A stretch of DNA of 64,000 bases. Source: Auriscalpium vulgare. Taxonomy: Eukaryota; Basidiomycota; Agaricomycetes; Russulales; Auriscalpiaceae. Positions 22,810-32,594 of the stretch are shown piece after piece (position 1 is the stretch's first letter; each line of letters starts with the position of its first letter). The stretch spans positions 620,001-684,000 of the forward strand of contig JAHBBC010000017.1 of the NCBI GenBank assembly GCA_019915015.1, given 5' to 3'. Below the pieces are notes generated by a model, which saw only the letters and a list, made by a program, of their open reading frames with translations, was not told where the DNA came from and did not search any database. A program made the translations under genes and the position numbers.

Positions 22810-25800
22810 AGGATTTGTTGGAGGACCAGGAGGAGGTAGGGCTGGTCGTGGGGTTCGAGCCCGATAAGCCTGATACTCTTAGAATGGAATCCCTGGTGTA
22901 CCTCGAATCCTCGCCTACAATCGAAGATGTGCAGTCAGCTTATTTGTCAGTGTGCGACCTACCGGAGGAATACGCGGGAGTGTTCGCGAAGCGAGCGGAA
23001 GAAGGAGAGGAAGAGGAGGAACGAGCAAGAGCAGGGACGTTTATTTGGACGGCGGCAGACTGGGGAGACGGCGAGAGTGGGAGAGAAAGAGAGGAGGAAA
23101 CGGACAGAGGTGAGCTACAGCCGACCGCGATGCAGCGCGAAGTCTTTGCGGCCACGAAGAAGCGTTACAAGCCAGCACACCTCAAGGTAAAGCCCATTCG
23201 TACGGACCTGCCGGAGCACTTCCGGATCCTCAGAGAGATCAGAGGGGACCCCCTGGCGGATATGCCGCCGCTCCCAGAGAAGCCACCGGACTTCGTACCC
23301 ACGGGAAGGTACACCGCGGAACGTCGCGAACAATTTGACCGAGTCCACGACGGAGATTTCCTATGGCCGGAAGAAAGGAAGCTCATGCATGCGTTTATGT
23401 GCGCACAAAACGAGGCATTTGCCTGGGACGACTCGGAGCGGGGGCGCTTCCGAGAAGACTTCTTCCCCCCGTCACAATACCAGTAGTTCCGCATCGGCCG
23501 TGGGTTCAGCGAAATATTCCGATTCCGCCAGGGATATACGACAAGGTCATGGCGCTCATCAAGACCAAAATCGCCGCGGGAGTCTACGAGGACTCAAACT
23601 CGTCGTACCGCTCTAGGTGGTTCTGTGTGGTTAAGAAGGACGGGACCAGCCTCCGTATAGTCCATAGTCTGGAACCCCTGAATGCGGTGACCATCGCGCA
23701 CTCAGGAGTACCCCCCTTCCCAGATCATTTGGCGGAGCAGTTTGCGGGGCGGCCGTGCGGGGGAATTCTGGACCTCTACGTGGGCTATGACGAAAGGAGA
23801 CTAGATGAAGCCTCAAGGGACCTCACGACTTTCCAGACGCCGTACGGCGCAAAACGGCTGGTGACCCTGCCTATGGGGTGGACGAATTCCGTCCCGATCT
23901 TCCACGACGACGTGACCTTTATTCTCCAACCGGAAATCCCGCATATTACGGTGCCTTTTATAGACGACGTCCCCCTGAAGGGGCCGGACTCGGACTACAG
24001 GACGGAAGGCGGAGGATACGAAACGATCCCCGGCAACAACGGCATAAGGCGGTTCGTATGGGAACACTTTAACAACGTTAACAGGGTAGTCCAACGAATG
24101 CGCTACTGTCATGGCACGTTCTCAGGATGGAAATCACAGCTGTGCGTACCAGAATTCTACGTGGTAGGGCATCGCTGCACACCGCAAGGAAGGATGGCAG
24201 ACGAAGAAAAGGTCGCGAAGATTCGCAATTGGGGGCCGTGCACGGACCTCTCAGACGTACGGGCTTTCTTGGGGACAGTCGGAGTCCTGCGCATCTTTAT
24301 CCGTAACTTTGCGCACCGAGCCCATGCCTTGACACACCTGACGAGGAAGGACGTCCCGTTCGAATGGGGACCCGAACAGTCGCGAGCTATGGAGGACCTC
24401 AAGGAGGCAGTCCTCGCATCACCAGCGCTCCTACCGATTGATTACACGTCGGAGGCCCCCGTGATCCTAGCGGTAGACACCTCGTACATCGCGGTGGGTT
24501 TCCTATTGAGTCAGGCGGACCCCAACGTTCCCCAAGACAGGAAGAGACGCCGATATTCTCGATTTGGTAGCATCGCGCTAAACGATCGCGAAGCGCGGTT
24601 CTCGCAGCCCAAGCTGGAGCTCTATGGTCTTTTTCGAGCCCTGCGGGCCCTTAAAGTCTACCTGATAGGGGTGAGGAACCTGACCATTGAGGTCGACGCC
24701 AGGTATATCAAAGGCATGCTGGAAAATCCTGACCTCGAGCCATCGGCCAGTATGAACAGGTGGATTATAGGCATCCTGATGTTCCATTTTGAGCTAGTGC
24801 ACGTGCCGGGACTCTTCCACGGGCCCGACGGCCTATCCAGGAGGCGTAGGCAACCAGGAGACGCTCTGGAACAGGAAGACGACTTCGACGACTGGGTTGA
24901 TGCGGTGTATGGTTTCGCACATATCGTAAACATGGTAGTCCCGAAGACAGCGCAAGAGAGAGCCTCGCGACGGCAAGATGGATGGACGGGGCCAGGAAGC
25001 ATACCAGACGAACATGGGGCTGGTTCAAGCCAGGACGCGATACGTCGCGAGGAGGCCCGGCGCTCCCACGATGAACCGGCCGACGTCTGGGCAACTACGG
25101 TCCAAATGCAACCCGCACCAGTACAGGACGCGACGTATCGCGATGTTCCCAGATCAGACAAGGCTCATGAAGCTGACAAGCGGCTGGAACTAGTCAGGGA
25201 CTGGTTAGGGACCCTGGCGCGGCCGGCGGGCTTGACCGACGAACAGTTCGCTCGTTTCGCTCGATACGCGCTCCAGTTCTTCAAGGATGGGGACCGCCTT
25301 TTCAAAAGGCACCACCAAGGCAGGCACCAACTCGTGCTGGGAGGAGACCGACGTATCGCGGTCCTCAAAGCAGCTCATGACGATGTCGGACACAAAGGCG
25401 TCTACGCGACGCGGATGATGCTGTTGGAGCGTTTCTGGTGGCCATACGTGGACGCAGACGTGGCCTGGTGGGTGCGAACGTGCCATATTTGCGAAACCCG
25501 ACTAGTTCGCCACAGCCTGATACCGCCAACGGTGGCAACGCCGGCGAACCTTTTCGCAAAGATGTATGCAGACACCATGCATATGCCAGCAAGCGGCGGA
25601 TTCAAATACATCGTGCAAGGACGCTGCTCCGTAACCCACTATCCAGAGTGGAGAATGCTAAGGGCGGAGACGGCGGACGCCATCGCGAAATGGATTTTCG
25701 AAGACGTCTTGTGCCGGTGGGGCGCCCTGCGAGAAGTGGTCACGGACAACGGCGCACCGTTCGTGTCGGCCTTGGAATCCCTGTCGCATAAGTATGGAGT

Positions 25801-26584
25801 CCGGCACATTCGAATATCGGGATATAATTCGCGAGCCAACGGAATAGTCGAGCGGTCTCACTTCGACGTACGTCAAGCGCTCTACAAGGCAGCCGATGGA
25901 AATGCTGCAAAATGGTCATCGGTCGCGTACTCGGTATTCTGGTCGGACAGGATAACGATCAGGCGGAGGATGGGCTGCTCGCCATACTTCGCGGTAACAG
26001 GAACGCAGCCGCTAATGCCGCTGGATATCATCGAGGCTTCATACTTGATGCCTCCGCCCGAGTCTCTACTGTCTTCCACAGACCTCATAGCGCGCAGGGC
26101 AATGGCCCTACAAAAGAGAAAAGCCCAGTTAAGGACCATCCACGACAAAGTCTTTGAAGCGCGACGTATCGCGGCGGTAAAATTTGAACGTGACCACGAA
26201 GCGACGATTCGCGACTACAATTTCAAGAGAGGCGACTTAGTCCTCCTACGGTTCACGCGGTACGAGAAGTCATTAGATCGAAAAATGCTTCCGCGCTACG
26301 ATGGACCGTTCGTGGTAATTGGCCGACGGAAAGGAGGACCTTACGTGCTTGCGGACCTCCACGGTGCGCTCTTCGACCGACCGGTCGCGGAGTTTCGCGT
26401 CCTGCCTTACTTCGCGCGAACGAACATTGCGCTGCCAGAGTTGCCCGAATTTCTGGACGTCCCACAGTCCAGGGTGGACGAGCTACTTCATGAAGATAGG
26501 CAGGATCACGATGCCATTCATGAAGAGGAAGCAGACGACCCCACCAGGGAAGACGATGACCAGGACGACGAGATCACCGTCTAA
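22801..26584 (+). pseudogene. pol: Pol (RT-RNase H-integrase), copy L, frameshifted
   Basis: The frame runs open from the slippery site to a premature stop at 23486, because a C-run at 23465-23470 has six C where copy R has seven. The rest continues in another frame to 26584. Domains after the break: RT with FIDDV (about 23957), RNase H starting at AVDTS (about 24470), the integrase H-x4-H...C-x2-C zinc region (25370-25500), the catalytic triad D (25571), D (25745), E (25850), and a GPF/GPY-type module (RYDGPFVVIGRRKGGPYV, about 26295). The tail is acidic. With 34 residues between the second Asp and Glu the core is one shorter than the common DD35E. An alternative to inactivation is a second programmed frameshift or a base-calling error in the homopolymer. 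Confidence 0.9.
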
Positions 26585-26607
26585 AAAGAGTACCGCCCAG
26601 CACTACG

Positions 26608-26645
26608 GCGACTGAGGACAGTCGATATTTCAGTTGGGGGGAGGA
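26608..26645 (+). other. Internal polypurine-tract block
   Basis: Directly after the pol stop lies a block with GGACAGT, TTTCAGTT and then GGGGGGAGGA (26636-26645). It mirrors the block immediately before the 3' LTR (31899-31936), which ends GGGGGGAGAAA. It could be a fossil of the original 3' end of a shorter element or a working second plus-strand primer (central PPT). Confidence 0.75.
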
Positions 26646-27058
26646 TTAGACGGTGGTATTTAGGACTGAACAGCTGGAAGTACGGATGGAGACGAGTCAG
26701 GACGATAAGTCGAGGTCGCGAGCGCTAGCGAAGCTCGGACTGGGCAGGCACCGACTAAGGCTTCAAGGGTCTGGAACAAGGCTGAGGTCGCGCCGGAAAC
26801 GCGATAGGACACGCTCACACTGTGACACAAGCAATGGACTCTATTCACAACATAGCAGGATAGCGAATTCTATGTACACAGCAAAGAGGTAGCGACGGAT
26901 AGCGAACAACTATGAACAGACCGATAACGAGCGGACAACACGACAGCGAGACGCCGAAACCCCCACCTAGGACACGAGGAACGCCCCCCGCATCGAAGCA
27001 CCAAGGCCCTCTGCTGTTGAAGCAGGGGCGACTCCTTTTGAAGAAGGCTCGCAAGCGG

Positions 27059-28759
27059 CTAAGCGGCGGGCGCGGGGTCAGCGGGACCATCAGCCGCGGC
27101 GGAGGGCGGCGTGCCGACATCCTCGAAGGAGGGAGCGGCGGCGGTAGGCATGGTAGGGCCGGGGGCAGGGTCCGACGCGGGAGGAGCGGCAGCGGCGAGC
27201 GGCGAGAAGGGCGCGGCGGGAGCAACCGGAGGCACGGGGGAAGGAAGGCGGGAGGCGCGACCGACGAGAGGCACGACGGCGGCGCTAAGCAGCGGGAGGG
27301 AAGAGGCGATGAGAGCCGACGAGGGTGGCGCGAGGAGGAGGCGCGAGGCAGGCCTGGCCGGCGCGGGAGAAGAGGCGCGCAACGCGGGGGGAGCAGGGAG
27401 AGGGATGCGGCGCGGCGGATCGAAGGGGCCAACCTGCGGCGAGATGAGGCCCCCAGCAGGCGCAGGGAACGCGGGGTCGCCGAGCTGCTGCAGGGTCTGC
27501 CAGACCCAGTTCCGCTCAGCGACGATGCCGCGGGCCCGGGCGTCGAGCGTCGCGTAGTTGACGCTGATGGTGTTGAGCTCCTCCGTGAGCGCGTTGTAGG
27601 TCCGGAAAAGCTGCGGCGGGGAGTCGTAGCGGAGGATGGGGACGGCGCCGGCAGGGTCGGGGTGGTCGGCCCAGTCGAAGGCGGAGGACCGGGGACGGAC
27701 ATGGATGCCGGCAGGGTCGACATCCTGCGAGACTCCGTCGCTGCCCACCACGTAGAAGTGCGTCCCGCGGACACCGTCGTCGCACTTGTGGTGGCCCACG
27801 AAGCAGCGATGGCACTGGCGGCCGCTGACGTCCGTGAAGAAGCACGTGGGGTGGGAGTCCATCGTGGCGCAGCGGTAGCAGGGGGCGGAAGCCTGAGAGT
27901 CGGAGTGTGAGCGGCGCAACACGACGGACAAGAAAAGGACGACGTACCTGAAGGCGGCGGCCCGGGAAGGTGTCAGCGACGGGGATCTTGGCGCCCTTGA
28001 CGGAGGTGGAAGGGTCGGCGGCGGGCGCGGGGGAGCCGGCCTCGGAAGAGGGGACAGTGGCGGCGGGCGGAGGCACGCGGGAGCCGGAGGGGACGTTGGC
28101 AGGGCGCTTGGAACTGCGGACGGCTTTGCCCTTGCCCTTCGACTTGGCGGCGGCGGGGACTGATCGGGGGGCGGGGAGTTTGGTGGCGCCGCGGGTGCGC
28201 TGCGCGACGGGCTCCTGCGGGTCCCCCGCCTCATCTAGCTCGTCGACCTCGGCCTCGGCGTCAGCCTCGGAGGGGGCGGACTCGCGGTTGCGCTTGGTGG
28301 GCGGCGGGGAAGCGCGGGCGGCGGCGCGGTGAGGCGTGGAGGAGACCGGGGGGCGGACAGAAGGCGCGGGGAGGGCACTGTCGGCGCGGGCCCGCTTGCC
28401 AGCCTGACGGGAGAGGGGAGCGGCGACGGGAGTGGAGTAGGGGATGGTGGGTGAGGACGGCGTGGGGGAGGGGCCGGAGGACGGCCAGGCGTCGACAACG
28501 GCGGATACGGCCCCGATCCGGTCCAGCACCTCGGACGGCGGGGGGTCCTCCCCCAACACCTCAGCATAGGCGGACTGGACACAAGGGAGGGTCAGCAGAG
28601 CGTCGGGAGCGAGAGGCCGTGGGCACTCACAGTGGCCGACTCCCAGTTCGCGGCGAACTCGCCGTAGTGGGCGGGGTCGACTGTGGGGAGGGAGGCGACG
28701 AGCGCTTCTACGGCGGACAGCCGTTTCCTGAGGTTGATAGGGCGGGAGAACGCAGACAT
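27059..28759 (-). CDS. ORF-C: antisense accessory protein with Zn(II)2Cys6-like cluster, copy L
   Basis: Exons in transcript order are 28759-28631, 28574-27948 and 27892-27059. Introns are 56 and 55 nt, GT-AG, phase 0. The product is 529 residues. Residues 1-43 are probably helical. Residues 50-250 are Pro/Ala/Ser-rich with basic patches (KSKGKGKAVRSSKRP) that could be nuclear localisation signals, and an acidic patch. At residues 257-289 six cysteines are spaced C-x2-C-x8-C-x9-C-x2-C-x6-C, close to the fungal Zn(II)2Cys6 pattern (C-x2-C-x6-C-x5-12-C-x2-C-x6-8-C). A conserved-looking segment follows (RSSAFDWADHPDPAGAVP, LTEELNTISVNYATLDARA, possibly coiled coil), then a Pro-rich tail. A DNA-binding or chromatin role is inferred from the cysteines only. 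Confidence 0.8.
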
Positions 28760-29038
28760 GGCCAGGGAAGGGGGGAGATAGGGAGAGGTGAGGGGAGGAA
28801 AGAGAGAGACGGAGAGGTCGAGGCGCAACGCGTCGCGTTAAGACGGGGCGCCGCGCCAGCGTGTGGGTTTTTGCTTCCGACGTGGAAGCAGAGCGGGCCC
28901 GCCGGGCCGCGACAGGTGCGGCGCTTACCTTCACACGGTTTAGCGAGCGTTCGCGCGCGAGTCAAGAAGAAGGGATAGGGAGCGGAATGGCATTACTGGG
29001 CCCTAAGGGCGCCTTGGGCAAATTACAGGAATCGCTCG

Positions 29039-30276
29039 CTACGCGGGCGCACCGGACCCAGACGCACCATTGGGCGCGGGAGTCCGGGCGCGGTTACCCC
29101 CATTCCTACGACCAGCCCGTCGACTCAGGGCATCAGGAGGCCTCGGGCCCACGACCTCAACGAGGTTGGGGACCCCCCACGAGAACGCGATAGAGCCGCG
29201 GCGGATGACTCGGTGAGTAAGCGGCGGGAAGGGAAGGGCGGTAAGCATACGGCGCATAGGACCGGCACCGGCGAGGTGGTCGAGGACCGCGGCAACTTCG
29301 CAGGCATCGTACAGCAGCTTTCCCGCGGTGCCTTCGAGGCGAGTGACGGCGTGGCGCAGGTGGCTGGCGTTCAATTGGTCCGCCCAAACGAAGTCGCGAA
29401 GCTCCGCGACCAACTTGAGGCCGGGAACGAGATAGTCGGCGGCTTCACGGACGTTCGCACGATGGGCAGCCTGCAACGAGGGACTCGCGGCCGCAAGGAA
29501 GTCGAGGACGCCAATGTCGCGGGGGTGGGTCATTCCGATCACGGCGCGGTTCAAGGGGAGCATGAGGGCCCCGACCAGCCCGTCGGCGTGGTCGAGGTCG
29601 TCACTCAAACGATCGAGGTCGCGAAGGAATAACTCGGCAACACGGGTGGCAAGGCCGTCGGGACGGGGGGCAAACTCGGGGCCGAACAGCGCTGCCAAGT
29701 TGACCTCGAAAGTTGCCCGGCCGTGAAGTTGGTGACGGTACAGCAACCAAACGGAGCGCTCCACCAGGTGGGCCAAGGAGTCCACATGGACCACGTGAGG
29801 AAGCAGAGCGACGCTGGGTGGCTGCCCCGGGGCGTTGTCCCCTCCGAACGGAATATTTCCTACGATATTCGCGCGAATGGGGGCGGTTTGTTCGAACGTT
29901 TCGGGAAAGCGCTCCGCTAGGTAGGAGAGCGTCGAGACGACGGTCATGGACGCGAGGGCCGGTAGGGTAAAATGCGACGTCTCGCGATGGTCCTGCTGAA
30001 AAAGGGGGAAGAAGCGAAGACAACGTCAGTACGAGGCCGGGATGAGGGAAAAGAGGGCCGCGGGACGACGCACCAATAGGTCGGAGATCTCCTGAAGCCA
30101 GGCAACGGCGGCCGCGGGAAATGAGGAAGCGTCGGCACCAGGCAAGGGCACCTCAACCGGATGTATCAACAGCTGGTACAGCCGGAAACGCGAAAACGCG
30201 CGGAGTAGGACGGCCTGCATGTGGAGGAGGTAGTCGGACGGACTGGGGCGTTGAGGGTGTTTTTGGAAAAGGCCAT
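29039..30276 (-). CDS. ORF-B: antisense accessory protein of unknown function, copy L
   Basis: Exons 30276-30074 and 29995-29039 are joined over a 78-nt GTGCGT...CAG intron. Against copy R the first exon has two extra bases near 30258, seven codons after the first ATG. That ATG therefore runs out of frame. A downstream in-frame ATG (MQAVLLRAFSRF) would still give about 367 residues, so the gene may be functional from there or broken. Exon 2 encodes 318 residues, mostly helical, without cysteine clusters or membrane segments, with a basic Gly/Arg-rich end (RRAGRRNGGNRARTP). I recognise no domain family. The upstream region carries a TATATG box and three TCGCGA dyads. Confidence 0.65.
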
Positions 30277-30334
30277 CGTCGCAGCCCCCTCATATAGGCG
30301 GCGCGAGTAGGGAAAGAGGCACACCATCGCGGCG

Positions 30335-30465
30335 TCGCGATACAGCGCGAAGACCAAAACACGAGGGTCTCGCCGGAGTTCCGGCCAACGTGGGTTATCG
30401 CGACAGATCGCGACCCAGACGGAGCCTCCGGCATGGGCCCAGGAGCTTATCGCAAGGCATCGCGA
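30335..30465. promoter_or_regulatory. Cluster of three TCGCGA-N4-TCGCGA dyads before ORF-B
   Basis: Within 131 bp upstream of ORF-B, between its start and the ORF-A stop, lie three dyads. TCGCGA-TACA-GCGCGA is at 30335-30350, a perfect TCGCGA-CAGA-TCGCGA at 30398-30413, and TCGCAA-GGCA-TCGCGA at 30450-30465. The corresponding region of copy R keeps the cluster. This is the densest occurrence of the motif in the element and suggests an operator. Confidence 0.6.
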
Positions 30466-30559
30466 AACGTGGCACAGGGACAGGGGGAAGCCGCACATGG
30501 CTCCTGGTTCCATTTCAATAGCTATGGAACATTCTACAGACATTGGCCCGGGAATATAC

Positions 30560-31808
30560 CTATTCCTCGCGCTCCATCAGAAGCTCGATCACCTCCCCCT
30601 CCTCGACTTCTTCCGAGCTGGCGATGGGCGGCGGTATCTCCCCGGCGTAGGTAGGAGACGCGGAGGGGGCCGTCGGCGCTGGTACCGTGGGGTGCGCGGG
30701 GAAGGGAAGAGGGCCCGGCTGGTCCGAGGGATGGACTATGGCATCGAAGCCTAGGGGTATCTCAGCTATGGCTTGGGAGGAGGAGATGTGCGAGAGGCGC
30801 GCAGAACTGATCTGCTCGATGGCGCGAATCGAGGCCACGCTGATATCCTGGACCAGGAAGTCTGCGGGCTGGAGGTTGGCCAGGAGGCGGGACCCTAATC
30901 CCCATGCGTCCAGCATCCCGCCCATACAGGTTGCCATCGCGGCCCAGCGCATGTCGAGGCGATCCAACACCAGTGGCCAGTCCGCCCAAATATCGCGAAA
31001 CGTGTCGAAGGCCTCGGAAATGGTGGTAAAGTCCCGTAACATATCCACCGAGTCCTCCGCGAGGCCCCCCAATAGGTAGTACACCACGCCCGTGGTGAGG
31101 CGGCCCGCGTAGGCACGAGAGTGGGGGGAGCTGGAGGCACCACGGACGTGGTAGGCCAGGGCGCGGCACACGGCGTCTTCGCGGGTAATAACAAACATCC
31201 CATGGACGGCCCGGGCGTCGAAATCACGTAGGAGCCAGCTCTGCATCCCCTGAGGACGCAGGGTGGGGAAGGCGCCATGCAACTCCGTGATTTCATGGAG
31301 GTAGGATTCGACAGAACCGTCTCCGAAGTAGTACACGGTCCAGAGCCCAGCCTCCACGATGGTGATCAAGACGTGGAGTTCCGCGTCGGTAGCGTCGGCA
31401 GGGAAAGGGGAGAACATCTGGGACCACCGCGGGCTGGCGCGCGCTGAGTCGGGGAGGGTACGCATGAGGGTGCCCTCGAAGCGCTGGGCGAGAGGGGCGG
31501 ACGCTGGAACGAGCTTCACCATGAACTCGAGGATCGGCGAGGTGAAGTGGAAGGCAAGATCGCGCAGGCTGCGGGACGCGCGGATTGAAGAAAGGGTCTG
31601 GAATTGAGTTCATCATCAGCCAAGCCCGGAAAAGACGCGGTCGGGGACCAGCACGCACCACGAGCTGGTTGACCTTGTCGGCCCACTCTAGACGTAGCGC
31701 AACCTCCCGTTCGGCATCCCCAAGGTCAAAACCAGCGAAGGGGGCCTGCGTCAACAGGCGGAGGAGGTCGAGGTTGTCGGCGGTGGCAGACGCTGCGGGG
31801 AGGGACAT
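30560..31808 (-). CDS. ORF-A: antisense accessory protein of unknown function, copy L
   Basis: Exon 1 is 31808-31659 and exon 2 is 31597-30560, separated by a 61-nt GTGCGT...CCAG intron with a plausible branch site (CTGAT). The product is 395 residues. The first 50 residues (MSLPAASATADNLDLLRLLT) are probably helical. The body (MVKLVPASAPLAQRFEGTL onward) is rich in aromatic and hydrophobic residues but has no clear membrane span. The C-terminus is Pro-rich and ends strongly acidic (EEVEEGEVIELLMEREE). No known family is recognised. It is the first gene inside the 3' LTR on the antisense strand, with a TATA-like box 63 bp upstream. Copy R encodes an almost identical protein. Confidence 0.8.
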
Positions 31809-31850
31809 CGCGGGACAGAAATCGGCAAAGGGATGCTACAAGCGACGTTA

Positions 31851-31877
31851 TCGCGAAAGGTCGCGAGCCCTTATATG
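31851..31877 (-). promoter_or_regulatory. TATA-like box and perfect dyad upstream of ORF-A
   Basis: On the minus strand CATATAAG (31870-31877) is followed by a perfect TCGCGA-N4-TCGCGA dyad (31851-31866) and then the ORF-A start at 31808. In copy R both are slightly altered (GCGTATAAGG; second half-site TCACGA). This is probably the promoter of the antisense gene. Confidence 0.55.
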
Positions 31878-31925
31878 CCGCTTCCGCACGGTTCCTGGCA
31901 ACTGGGGACAGTTGCAGTTTCAGTT

Positions 31926-31936
31926 GGGGGGAGAAA
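31926..31936 (+). other. Terminal polypurine tract
   Basis: GGGGGGAGAAA ends immediately before the 3' LTR, the expected place of the plus-strand primer of an LTR retrotransposon. Copy R has the reverse complement at 41114-41124. Confidence 0.9.
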
Positions 31937-32594
31937 TGATAGGTTCAGGCCGCGGGCAAGCGTGTAGCGAGACGTCGCGAGACGGGGAAGCAGCATGCGA
32001 GGCGCAGGGTCGCGGGAGCGGGGGTGATGGGAACGTGGTCCGGCGACCCAGGAGCGACCGGGACTGGCGACGGAACGGATCACCGGAACGGGCTGGATCG
32101 GGCGGGCTTAGCGACGTAGGTAGAGCCACTACTTAGGGAGCTGCGCGAGACGTAGCAACCCAATCAACCTGTGGGCGGCGCAAGCCACCCACACCCTTTA
32201 CCTCACAGAAACTGTAGCCTGAGGCGCTACCAGACTTAGGAAGGAAGGACCCCACCGATGTGGGAACAGGTAGGCAGGCGGACAGGCAAGAGGGGGTGCG
32301 ACGGCCCATAGGCGGACGCTTCGCACACGGGTGCGAAGCACTCGGAGGAGGATCCCGTAGAGGGCATCCCCAGGCAGGTGAGTGTTTAGTTTGGTGTTTA
32401 GGCGGTAGGAGGTGGCCCCGCACGACCGCGGGGAGGGCACGAAGCGCAACAGCGACACGAACACCTTCCCCCCTCAGCAAGACTAGTCACCCGGACTGGA
32501 TCGCGACGTATAGGAGGCAGTGTTGGTGGTTGTTGTCCCCGTGAGGCACTCGCCGCACGCCCCGCTAGGGTCCGTCCCGGGTGATAGCGTATCA
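31937..32594 (+). repeat. 3' LTR of copy L
   Basis: 658 bp, the same as the 5' LTR. The flanking CCGT repeats the four bases before the 5' LTR. Confidence 0.95.

Larger units (their letters stand above)
19038..32594 (+). mobile_element. Ty3/Gypsy-type LTR retrotransposon, copy L, with antisense gene cassette
   Basis: This is a complete 13,557-bp element. Both LTRs are 658 bp, start TGATAG, end GTATCA, and show no difference by eye. The 4-bp CCGT occurs just before 19038 and just after 32594 and fits a target-site duplication. Order: 5' LTR, primer-binding-like site, gag-protease (19786-22809), pol in the -1 frame to 26584, a polypurine block after pol, three antisense genes (27059-31808), the terminal polypurine tract and the 3' LTR. 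The pol order RT-RNase H-integrase is that of Ty3/Gypsy. No chromodomain is seen at the integrase end. Pol carries a 1-nt deletion, so this copy cannot make a full pol by itself. Identical LTRs indicate a very recent insertion. Confidence 0.95.

Noticed and set aside
26912..27910. Plus-strand frame of 332 codons opposite ORF-C
   Set aside because: Arg/Gly-rich shadow of the Pro/Ala/Ser-rich ORF-C; the spliced minus-strand model explains both copies better.
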